A DNA stretch of 64,000 bases from Drechmeria coniospora (taxonomy: Eukaryota; Ascomycota; Sordariomycetes; Hypocreales; Ophiocordycipitaceae): the NCBI RefSeq assembly GCF_001625195.1, contig NC_054389.1, positions 930,001 through 994,000 of the forward strand. Direction: 5' to 3'. Made by a program: the position numbers and the translations under genes. Below are positions 49,437-59,231 of this stretch, in pieces; the first letter of the stretch is position 1, and each line of letters starts with the position of its first letter. A model generated the notes under the pieces. The model was not told the DNA's origin. It saw only the letters and a list, made by a program, of their open reading frames with translations, and searched no databases.

Positions 49437-49606
49437 AGTCGTACTAGTAGTCGTACCAGTAGTCGTACTAGTACTCGTACCAGTAGTCGTACCAGTAGTC
49501 GTACTAGCAGTCGTACCAGTAGTCGTACTAGCAGTCGTACCAGTAGTCGTACCAGTAGTTATACTAGTAGTCGTACCAGTAGTCGTACCAGTAGTCGTAC
49601 CTGGGT
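49437..49606 (-). repeat. Threonine-coding minisatellite inside TLH
   Basis: About fourteen 12-bp units (GTCGTACCAGTA / GTCGTACTAGTA on the plus strand) encode TTGT/TTST on the minus strand. They lie between the last pre-motif sequence and helicase motif V. An insertion here would lengthen a loop between the RecA-like motifs. Confidence 0.88.
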
Positions 49607-52026
49607 ATAGCCAACGCTCAATTATAGCAGCCTTCTCGTCTACTGTACCCGAATCCCCTGTAAACTCTTGGCACTCTAATAATCCGGCTACCTCGGAGAC
49701 CTGGTCCTTTGTCTAGCAGTATACAATAATCCGGTCGCGACTGCTATTAAAGAATTCATCTATACAGCAGTACTGTATTAGATTAGCCGCCCAGGACTGT
49801 AGGGAACCCCGTTTGTTTTGGCGTAAAACGGTATACTGTATATTTGGCCGGTCTGTTGATGCCCGGATAACCCGTGGTTGCATAAGCTTATTGTGCTGAA
49901 TAAATGTCTGAAGGAAACATAGCGGTAGGGTTACCGTTAACCAGACTGTTTGTATTGCAATGTTCCGTACAAACCAGCCAAGTTGGACCATCGATCTTCT
50001 GTAGTTACTAGCCGTAATTGTTAAGTGACATTCGTTAATAACGATCCGGTCTAGCTGCTGACGGGTTTCCAGCCGGCTAACGTATTCCAGGAAGTCCTCT
50101 GTTGTAGCAGCCTCGGCAGAAATAAGTACAAGAGGCGCTGTCTTTGTTGTCCCTTGTAGCCAGATAACGTACCGGAGGCCAATAGTATTAAGGTAGGTAC
50201 ATATATCGTTTCGTAGTGCCACTGTAGGTAAAATAAGGACTGTTGTTCTAGCTCTATCTAGGGAAGCAGCAACAGTAACAATAAGTGTTTTCCTACATCT
50301 TGTACTAAGTACAACTATAGCCTGCTCGGCTGCCCGTAGACCTACTACTGTAAGAAGTCCTTCCCGTTGCCCGGGGCGTAGCTGGAGGGACGGGTCGTTC
50401 CGTAGACGACGGGCTACCGATAGAATACTAGCCTTGTCGGCTATTGGCCTTATACGGTACCTAGTCTTCTTGTGCAATAGTTATAGCCCTGTTGCTTCTG
50501 ATATAGATTGTGGTTGCTTCCTTTACTGCTATAACTGTAAAAGTCTAAGTCGTTTGTCGATACCAAAAAGGGATTGCCAACTCTGCGATGCACAGTATGC
50601 ACGGCCAAGTAGTGTACTTATAACCAGGGTCGTACTGCCGGCATAAGACTGGTTGAAAGTCCGGTAGCTGTAGTTACTAGCCTCGGCCATAACAATTAGG
50701 TCGGCTTTGTCTTCTACCTCTACTGCTGTAATATCTTGTAGATCAAAGTTTTCCTAATCCTTAGGACTAAATTTCTCCTTTGTAATAGATACTGCAGCCT
50801 AGCGCCACCAGGCAACCTGGAAGGAAGGAATCTCGGCCTGGGTACACGCCTTCTATAGGCACCGGGAAACAGTAGTATCTCTCCAAACCTGCCCCTTAAG
50901 ATTAGACCACAAAAAAGGGGATAGTAATGCATTGGGGTTTTGTTGACGAAGGAATACCTATCGTAACGGCTGTATAATAGCAAGATAGGTAAGAAGTAGA
51001 TCGCCAATAGGCTGGGGTAAAAAGTGGATATTATCCTTTTGTGCACCAGTTTGTTCAAGACTCTTATGGTACCGTACATAGAGCATAACAGTATTTTCCC
51101 ATAGTAGAATACTTCGGCGCCGATCCGTATTAGTATACGTTATAAATAGTATCTCAGGGGCCCGTAAGGGGGGACATAGTAAGATATACATAAGAACAAG
51201 CATTCGTTAAAGGAATAATTGTACTTATGCCTTATAATTTGCAATAGCACGGGGACAAATTGAACTTCCGGAACCACTAGGGTTATCTTGTATAAATGCC
51301 TGTCGTTGGGATAGGTTCTGGAAGATATACTGTAGTAGGACCTGCTCTGTACCGCTTAGTACCTCGGCGTTCCGATTATCGGTACGCCAGTCACTCCCAT
51401 AGTCCTTAACGTTAAGGTCATCATATAGCTTCTACGACTCAATAGGTACTATATCCCTCAATCCAAGTAGTAGGTCGTTATATAGTATTGTATATGCCTG
51501 TTGGTATTCTGAGACGAGGAGTTGGGAGACTTAGTCGAGACTTAGCCTTATGCCTTGGTAGTCAAAGGACTGGCCGTTAAGTAGCCAGCGGGCCTAGCTG
51601 CGTGAAAAAGCCGATTTGCATACAGTAAAGAGGTATACCCGCCATTAAAGCATATAACCAATAGGGGTCTCGGCTGCCGCATGGATCATACGTCGACAGA
51701 GGTTTTGCAGTAGGGCTGGGATCCCATTTTCGTTATCCTGCTTCTGAAAGCAAACAAAATCAAAGACAAGTAGTTATGCACACCAGATAAGGGCAGAAAG
51801 GTTACTATTATAGTTACCTGGATCTGCCCAAATAGATACCCTTGTATCCCCTAGGCCATCCCTAGTTATTCCATTCTTTTGGATTGATATCCGGCTAAGC
51901 ATAGCACAAAAACTTAGGAGTAGGGATGCAAAGGGTACGCTTCCGATTTCCTAATAGATTAATGCAATATATAGCCTTCGTATAGCCTTCTTAACTATAG
52001 TATTGTCTTTTTCTTTATTCCCATTA

Positions 52027-52244
52027 TAGTTACCGTTACTGTTGCCGTTACCGTTGCTGTTGCCGTTGCTGTTGCCGTTGCCGTTGCCGTTGCTGTTGCC
52101 GTTGCCGTTGCCGTTGCCGTTACCGTTGCTGTTGCCGTTGCTGTTGCCGTTACCGTTGCTGTTGCTGTTGCCGTTGCCGTTACTGTTGCTGTTGCTGTTG
52201 CCGTTGCTGTTGCTGTTGCTGATACTGTTGCTGTTGCTGTTGCC

Positions 52245-52277
<33 letters not shown>

Positions 52278-52312
52278 ACTGTTGCTGTTGCTGTTGCTGT
52301 TTTCCTATTCAT
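52027..52312 (-). repeat. (AACAGC)n tract 2 of right TLH copy
   Basis: GTTGCT/GTTGCC hexamers on the plus strand code Asn-Ser/Asn-Gly repeats in the TLH frame between the zinc-finger-containing N-terminal part and the central region. Confidence 0.9.
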
Positions 52313-53418
52313 CGTATATAGCTGTAATAACATCCAATATTGCTTCCTGCTGGGCTTGCGTTGGCTGGATTATATCCTTTGGCATTACCTGGCCACGCTC
52401 TTCCTGGCTACCTAGCCTTGTAAAGTGGCCGTCCTCGCTATACACAACGCGAAAGTAGTAGACAAGTAGCTGCTTTATCCTCCGGAAGTAGGTCGATAAC
52501 GTAGACTGGTTCTTAAAGCTACGGAACGCAATAGTATTGCCCCGGGCGGCCGGCTGGCCGTCTGTAAAGTTACTGAGGATAGTAGCCCGTTGCTGTATAA
52601 TCTTCTGACCCAGGCCCCGGTAGCTACAGACAGTATAAGCATTGCGAAGTACCTCTTCTGCTGCTTCCAAAATCTGTAGCAGTAGCCAGTCTTCTTCTTT
52701 ATCACTACTACTGTTATATTTCTTCGTCCCAGGTAGTGTATACGACGATTGGATCTCTAAATCCTGTAGCCCCCGTAGGTGGTTGGGGAAACCCGTCATA
52801 ACAAGCTACGGCTGCCGCTCCGTTCTAGCCGTCTCGTCGGTATCCGGTACGGTAGCTGCCTTTTCGTCTAGGTCCCTTGTTGCTTGCTGTATATCCTGCT
52901 TTAACGTGGCGAATAGGGCGTTTTCCTCTACCGATAACGATAATGGTACCCCTTGGCGTTGCTGCTGGTCCTGAACGATAAAGTAGTCAATCCTACCCTT
53001 TGCCGTAAAGTAGGTCTGTAGGCAGCAGGCCCGCTATAGGGGGTTACCTTCTGTGTGTTGTGCTCGTGTCTTGCCGTGCCTTGGTAGGTGGTCGTGCATT
53101 ACAGCCAGCCGCCTTGTACAGAAGTCGCAGTCATCCCCGTTATTGCAGAGGTATCCAGGGAATGTAGCTAGGCCCTCAATAGGTACGCAGGTTATAGTCC
53201 GGCTTGGCCTATTATCTCGAAGTTCCTTTTCAGATCGGCATTTATAGCTTAGAAGGGAAGTAACCGTCGACTTTAGGTCTTGGCCGAGGAGTCGGTGCGG
53301 TTCTGCTCGGAGATGGCTTCTTATGGCCGTTTCCTTTGGCCCTATGCAGGTCCTGCATAGCTGGCATATAACGACTTGATAGCTTGCATCGTAAGAGAAG
53401 GTACCAAACCCCATTATA

Positions 53419-53422
53419 GTTA

Positions 53423-53492
<70 letters not shown>

Positions 53493-53596
53493 CGTTACTG
53501 TTGCTGTTGCTGTTGCTGTTGCCGTTACTGTTGCTGTTGTTGTTACTGTTGCTGTTGCTGATCCCGATTGCTATTGCTGTTGCTAATTGCTGTTGC
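53419..53596 (-). repeat. (AACAGC)n tract 1 of right TLH copy
   Basis: A second, shorter hexamer tract lies just upstream of the zinc-finger region. The sequence before it (to 53,660) is the same as at 17,330-17,460 in the left copy, so the two copies share this tract as a common start point. Confidence 0.9.
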
Positions 53597-53604
53597 TTAG
53601 CTAC

Positions 53605-54155
53605 AAGTACCTACTTATACGTTTGCAAGGCAATTGAAACAATCCAATTGAAATAATCCAACTGACCCAAGTACGTACGGATAGATAGAGTACTACTGTA
53701 CTTACTCCAGTCTACTACAATTGACCCAAGCCAGTCTACTATTGGTCTGGCCCAGCTACCTTGATGGGAATTTTTTTTCAAGCCCCGCCCGCAAACCTAC
53801 CAACACCAATACACCGCTACTTCCCCCCCCCCACCCCCCACCCACCCAACCATTGTCGTACCGAAATTTCCAAAATTCCCGACAAGAAAACTTTTACTGT
53901 TGGGGATTGTTTTGCCGCGCCCTGCGCACCCCTACGGCCAATGCGATGTAATATTCGCCGAACAATCTTTTCCGCCCGTACGGTCGTATTTTTCCCGACC
54001 CGCGCGGCCGCGTATTGGTTGATCTTTTTGACTGCACCTTTTTGACTCGACGATCCCGACCGCAAGTACCTTTTCGCGCGCGCGCCCCGCCAAACGGTAC
54101 CTGCGCCGCTCCGCCCGCGTTAACGCGCCTAGGGTTTCCTTTTTGACTGAAAAAG
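53605..54155 (-). promoter_or_regulatory. Conserved upstream region of right TLH copy
   Basis: Inverted match to 16,840-17,388. Homology ends at about 54,155 (GACTGAAAAAGCC), after which unique sequence begins. It has the same CpG-rich and C-run features as the left flank. Confidence 0.6.
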
Positions 54156-54221
54156 CCGTTGAAATAATCCAGTATAAAACAGGACGCTGGTGTACGGTGG
54201 GTGGGTGCACTACTGCACAGT

Positions 54222-54289
54222 GCGAACACGTTGACGTATTGGCATCGTCTTGACAGCGAACACGTTGACGTATTGGCATCGTCGTGACA
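54222..54289 (+). repeat. Tandem pair of 34-bp units
   Basis: Two adjacent units starting GCGAACACGTTGACGTATTG differ at one base (CTTGACA or CGTGACA end). They lie just outside the TLH homology and contain TGACG-type motifs. Function unknown. Confidence 0.85.
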
Positions 54290-56076
54290 AACTACCGATC
54301 GACTTCACCGAACCACCATTCCACGTACGGCAAGTGATCGGCGGTCGAGCCGAAGATGGTGCCGACGTCCATTGTCGGAATTGTTGGATGGAAAGGACCG
54401 GTGTGGCCTCGCAGAGACCAAGGCCTGATGACGGTGGAGAGAGAAAAGTGTAGAAATTGGCTTGATTGCGCTGCTTGTCCGTTGGGTCTCCCTTTAATGC
54501 TGTACACGCAAGTACATGCACTACGTACCTAGCAGGATGAGGGGATGTTGGTGGGAGATACTGCCTACCTTAGTACCTAGTAATAACTAGGTACAGTACT
54601 CCGTACCTTAGTATGCGACTGCTAATTAATTACAGGGGGCACGATGCTGATGTAGCGAGTACGGTATGCCTAACGCCGCTGCCCGGCGTGCACCACTGCT
54701 TACAGTACTTTGTGCTCGCACTCATCACCAACGGGTGCGAACACGGTTGCCGTTCATCATGTGTCGTCGTTTTCTCATCCAATTCCATCGCGCGGGCAAC
54801 GAAAGTGCGCATGTCGATGTTCAGTTGCAGCCTCAGACAGCATGGGATCTGTGATGCTGGTAGACCATGTTCTGCAATCACAACCACTGAGTACAGGTAG
54901 GTAATTATTACTTACGTGCAAGTACTTGCATACATGCCTAAGTTAGTACTTACATTGTGCTATTTGTACTCCATGACTGCAATTGCGGGTACTCCGTACA
55001 TGGACTACAAGTAGTCGGTACCCAGTGGCAATTTTCGGGAAGCCGAGCGGCCTAATTCCCCGCCCCCATGGGGCGCTAAGCACAGTACTCCGTACTCCGT
55101 ACAGGCCATCCGTTGGCCCCATTCTCGTTCGCTCCGTGCCTGACGGGACGGGTAGCAAGCGCAGCGGGTACAGCACGAAGTACTCTGTACATTGCTAACA
55201 AGTTGCGGAGTAAATACATGAATGTGCATGCACTGAAGCGCACCTACTTACTTACAGTACGGAGCACACCCAAGAGCACTTACTGTACAGTATAATTAAC
55301 GTGCTGTACGCCTACTCGGCACACGCTCAACCGTCAGCGCACCAATACCAATGCTTCATACGCGGAGTACGAGAATTGGTACTAAGCGGGCACGCACATA
55401 AATACTGCAACTGGACAATGCCGCCGAGTCTTGTACCTTGCACAGAGTACGGAGTACAAATACTCGCCTTGTACGGAGTACAGTTCTAGCTAACGCCTGC
55501 TGATGATGGTACTTTAGTACTCTGTACCTGCAGGCCCGTTGTACTCGCTTTTGCCAGTTCCTGTACATGCAGAGTTACGAGGTTCCAGCCATGTAGGTAC
55601 ATGTACGGAGTACGGGGTACTTGCTTCATCGCTACAGTAGATACTTCACCGGCGGCTCTGCTCGATGCAACGGACGAGTCCTCGCCCGGCCGTTGAGCAA
55701 TAATTTTACAAGTACATGTGCTTGGATGTCCTGTACTCCGTACTCTGTGCATATCATTGGCACAATCGGAATAGGGAAAAGTAAAGAGTTCGAATACGCT
55801 ATAATATTCCAGAGTACTCCGTAATATGGGCAGTATGAGCACTAAAGGTACCTGTACCTACGCCTTTGTACAGAATTACACGTACTGTACTGGCACCAGG
55901 ACGAACCGTGCCGACGCACATGGGGTATTAGCCCATGGCTAGGCGTGGGCTAGCGCAGGCACCAGGGACGGCAACGGTCGGCTTTGTCGCCACATCCCCC
56001 CCCGCTGGCTGGCCCTCTCCTCGAGTTGCTGCCGCTACTTCCTCCATCAGCTGTCTCGAGATCGACGCAGGCCATC
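54290..56076. other. Intergenic region with GTACGGAGTAC-type palindromes
   Basis: No gene is supported here. The palindrome GTACGGAGTAC / GTACTCCGTAC and close variants recur near 54,597, 54,987, 55,083-55,101, 55,446, 55,474, 55,604, 55,732 and 55,813. The last part (55,930-56,076) is the GC-rich 5' region of the dehydrogenase gene; no TATA box was found. Confidence 0.6.
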
Positions 56077-57259
56077 ATGAGAATACTCGCTTCGCGCCTG
56101 CACGGCCTGGTCCAAACGAGAGGCTTCGCGAGCTCTGCGCGTCGCCTCCACAATTATGGCTTCATAGGCCTCGGACAGATGGTCGGTTCAATTGGCCTCC
56201 CCGTCCCCGTCCAGTGCTCCAACCCCTGGCCCCTCCCGCTCGCGGCCATGAACGCCGACGGCCGACGGCGAGGCAAAGGAACCGCTGACCTGACACTGCG
56301 CAGGGCTACCAGATGGCCAAGAACCTCCAGTCGAAGCTCGCGCCGTCCGACAAGCTGTCCATCTTCGACATCAACACCGCCGCCGCCGAGGCGCTCGAGG
56401 CCGAGATGAAGGCCGTGCCGACCGGTGCGACCGTCGAGCTCGTGACGAGCGCCTCGGACGCCGCCTCGGACGCCGTGAGCGCCGCTTGAAATCCCTCGGG
56501 CGCGCTCGTCGCCGCTGACCGCGTCGCATGCAGGATACCGTCCTCACCGTCCTCCCCGAGCCCCAGCACGTCGAGGCCGTCTTCCGCTCGATCCTCGGCA
56601 AGGGCCTGCCCAAGCGAGAACGCATCTTCATCGACTGCTCGACCATCGACCCATCGACCTCGCGCAAGGTCGCCGGCCACGTCGCCGCCGCCGGCCAGGG
56701 CATCTTTGTCGACGCGCCCATGTCCGGCGGCGTCGTCGGCGCCACCGCCGGCACCCTCACCTTCATGCTCGGCGCCGACGAGGGCGCGGTGCCACGGGTC
56801 GAGCCCGTGCTGCTGCGCATGGGTCGCAAGGTCCTGCACTGCGGCGACCAGGGCGCCGGCCTGTCCGCCAAGCTCGCCAACAACTACTTGCTCGCGCTGA
56901 GCAACATCGCCACCGCCGAGGCCATGAACCTCGGCATGCGCTGGGGGCTCGACCCCAAAACCCTCGCCGGCGTCATCAACGTGAGCACCGGCCGCTGCTG
57001 GCCGAGCGAGGTCAACAACCCGGTCCCGGGCGTCGTAGCCACCGCGCCCGCCGGCCGCGACTACAGCGGCGGCTTCGGCATCTCGCTCATGAAAAAGGAC
57101 CTGCGGTTGGCCATGATGGCCGCCAAGGAGGTGGGCGCCAACATGGCGCTGGCCGACAAGGCCTTTGCCGTCTACGAGGATGCCGAGAAGCGGGACGAAT
57201 GCAAGGCCCGCGACTTTTCTGTCGTCTATCGGTATTTGGGTGGAAAAGAGTCGTCGTAG
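56077..57259 (+). CDS. 3-hydroxyisobutyrate dehydrogenase, mitochondrial
   Basis: Exons 56077-56181, 56304-56474 and 56534-57259 give 333 residues. It oxidises 3-hydroxyisobutyrate to methylmalonate semialdehyde with NAD+, in valine breakdown. Residues 1-25 are Arg/Ser-rich (MRILASRLHGLVQTRGFASS), a typical mitochondrial presequence. GLGQMG at 31-36 is the NAD-binding loop. DAPMSGG (152-158) is the substrate-binding signature. Lys205 in GLSAKLANN is the catalytic lysine. Length fits the family. The start is the only ATG that gives the presequence and reads into the Rossmann motif. Both introns have CTGAC branch sites, and phases are consistent. Confidence 0.92.
56182..56303 (+). other. Intron 1 of the dehydrogenase gene
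   Basis: 122 bp, donor GTCGGT (weak), branch CTGAC repeated near 56,287-56,295, acceptor GCAG. It falls inside the NAD-binding motif, between Met35 and Gly36. Confidence 0.85.
56475..56533 (+). other. Intron 2 of the dehydrogenase gene
   Basis: 59 bp, donor GTGAGC, branch GCTGACC near 56,515, acceptor TGCAG. It joins ...ASDA to DTVLTVLPEP in frame. Reading through gives a stop. Confidence 0.88.
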
Positions 57260-57773
57260 CCATCTAGCTAGCTAGCTGTACGGAGTACAGGTAATGAAAT
57301 AACTGGCAGAGGCGCGCCGGCCCCAAACGAAGCCAAAGTCGAAGGAGACCGAAGGAAACGGATGAAGCTCGTCGAACCACGCCGGTTTCATGCCACGAGG
57401 CGGTGCCGTGCCAGTCGTTTATTTATTTACCACCCGAGCCGTCGGCCTTCGGACCGGACGCCTCGTGAAAGCCGCCGGCGGGGAGGGGGGCTGCCCGAGC
57501 TTTAATCCCCTTCCGGCCGGGTGTGAGTCGGGATTCGGGCCACGGACCCGCTCGCGACCGGCGGTGTTTGTCCACGTCGAAACATGAACTGACTATCTGA
57601 CTATGAGCTGACTTTGACTCCTGTCTCGACGGCCAACCATCCCGCGGTCGAGTCAACCATCCCGCGGCCGAGTCAACCTGTCCCCGTCCTTCAGCATCGA
57701 CTTGACCAACAACGCAACGACCTAGACGGGCCTGCCATTCACACCAGCAGCGGCGACTGTTCAGGCCGCCGTC
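57260..57773. other. Intergenic, dehydrogenase 3' side and RTA1-like promoter
   Basis: Contains GTACGGAGTAC at 57,278 and two tandem units of about 19 bp (CCATCCCGCGGTCGAGTCAA type) at 57,639-57,676. No TATA box or ORF is supported. Confidence 0.5.
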
Positions 57774-59075
57774 ATGTCCGGCAATTCCACAGGCCATCTC
57801 ATCGACAGGTGCCATGAGGTGTCGGCCCTCTGCCCCGTCGAGGCCACGGTGCTGGGCTACTACCCCAACCTCGGCTCGAGCATCTTCTTCACCGTCGCCT
57901 TCGGCCTGTGTCTCGTCGCCGCCGTGCCGCTCGCCGTCTGGAAGCGTACTTGGACGTACGGTGCGGCCGTCACCCTGGGATTGATACTGGAAACGGCCGG
58001 TACGTCGTGCCAACCTCTGCTCCCTTCTCGCTCTCCGTTCGTCGTCAAGGAAGAATGCCGAATGTTCAGCCGATGCGGCCGATACACCATGGCGATGGCC
58101 TCGTCTTCGCAAACCCCCTCCCCCCATCATGATCCATGCAACGCCGGAAACCCCCCTTCCCACCGACGCGATGCCGCGAGTCGGCGCTGACGACCCGCGG
58201 ACCCCTGAATCTAGGCTACGTCGGCCGCATACTGCTGCACGCGAATCCCTGGGATGAGGGCGCGTTCGAGCTGCAGATCTGCGCCATCATCATCGGCCCG
58301 ACCTTCATCTGCGCCGCCATCTACCTGACGCTCAAGCACGTCGCCCTTGCCCTCGGCCCCAACCTGTCACGCGTGCCGCCCGTCTGGTATCCGCGACTCT
58401 TCCTGCCCGCCGACCTCGGCTGTCTCGTCGTTCAGGCCATCGGCGGCGGCGTCGCCTCGGCCGCCGGTCACGCGAAGCCCGCCCTCCAACGCAGCGGCAA
58501 CCGGCTCATCGTCGCCGGCGTCGCCCTTCAGGTCGTCGTCCTGCTCCTCTTCGGCCTGCTCGCCCTCGACTACTGGCTGCGCGTCCGCCGCGCCATGCGT
58601 CTCCCACCCGGTTCGGCCGGCGTGCGGCCCGAGCAGCGAGCCGTCTGGATGGATGCCCGGTTCCGAGCCTTTGTCTTCGCCGTCACGGGCGCCTACCTCG
58701 CCGTCTTCATCCGGTGCATCTACAGGTTTTCCCGCCCCTCCCCGTGCTCGTGGCCTTTGCCGGCTAATGCGAACCAGAGTGGCCGAGATGGCGGGCGGCT
58801 GGGGAAACCACATCATGCAGGATCAAATCAGCTTCCTCATACTCGACAGCACCCTCGTCCTCGTCGCCGTCTCTCTCCTCACCATTTTCCACCCCGGCAT
58901 CTTCTTCCCGCAGATGCGCAACGGCGGCAAGGGAAGCAAGAACGGAAACATCGCGTCTTCCGATGGCTCTGGAGTCGCCGATGGCGAGGGGACCGGGGCA
59001 AACGATGCAGCAGACTCGTCCGGAGACGCCAAGGTCGAGAAGGGAGAGGAGGACAGGTCAAGGGCAATGCCGTAG
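57774..59075 (+). CDS. RTA1-like seven-helix membrane protein
   Basis: Exons 57774-57999, 58215-58725 and 58778-59075 give 344 residues. The family (RTA1/RTM1, lipid-translocating exporter) consists of plasma-membrane proteins linked to sphingolipid and azole responses. Diagnostic features are GYVGRI after helix 2, LQICAIIIGPTFICAAIYLT, PPVWYPRLFLPADLGCLVVQ with the Gly-rich IGGGVAS, and the helix-7 segment ending IFHPGIFFP. An N-glycosylation site (NSTG) lies near the N-terminus. The tail is polar (Gly/Asn/Asp/Glu-rich). The ATG at 57774 is the first in frame and leaves an extracellular N-terminus. All splice phases agree. It converges on the AP-3 gene, with 156 bp between stop codons. Confidence 0.9.
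58000..58214 (+). other. Intron 1 of the RTA1-like gene
   Basis: 215 bp, donor GTACGT, branch GCTGACG near 58,187, acceptor TCTAG. It joins LILETAG to YVGRI, which restores the conserved family motif. Confidence 0.88.
58726..58777 (+). other. Intron 2 of the RTA1-like gene
   Basis: 52 bp, donor GTTTTC (weak), branch GCTAATG near 58,764, acceptor CCAG. It joins FIRCIYR to VAEMAGGWGN. Without it the frame stays open into a non-conserved reading. Confidence 0.85.
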
Positions 59076-59231
59076 GGACCTATACATGGTGCGTCGTGGT
59101 TTCTGCCTGCCGGGCGTTGCGTGACCCGCCATCTGTGGTTGCGGACACGATATCGATACAGCGAGCGTCGCCAATCAAACCCCCCTGTCTGCATGGACGA
59201 CGCACACGCCCGACCTTTTGCCCGTGCCGTA

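Larger units (their letters stand above)
48270..53414 (-). pseudogene. Telomere-linked RecQ-type helicase (TLH), right copy, full length with RIP stops
   Basis: A single minus-strand frame runs about 5 kb. Order: a zinc region resembling the OrsD/DUF3505 type (CQLCRTCIGP, IRSHLRAEPHR, CDFCTRR...HLPRHGK; 53,380-53,060); an (Asn-Ser)n tract; the TLH central region; the helicase. Walker A is degraded to STRCRKT (about 50,310). The DExH box reads INECH (about 50,035) where D is expected. Motifs V-VI, ATSALGFGFNYP and QESGRAGR (49,400-49,290), survive. A Cys-rich C-terminal part follows (CCLYCRISKRN, then WLLQYFGKVFNTEYDYWIW). All stops noted are TAG/TAA at Trp or Gln positions, as are the G-to-A motif changes: RIP, no frameshift. 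TLH genes normally lie within a few kb of telomeres. Confidence 0.87.

Noticed and set aside
56306..56883. Minus-strand frames opposite the dehydrogenase and similar GC-rich frames in 57.4-61.4 kb
   Set aside because: Typical antisense frames of GC-rich coding sequence; no motif support.
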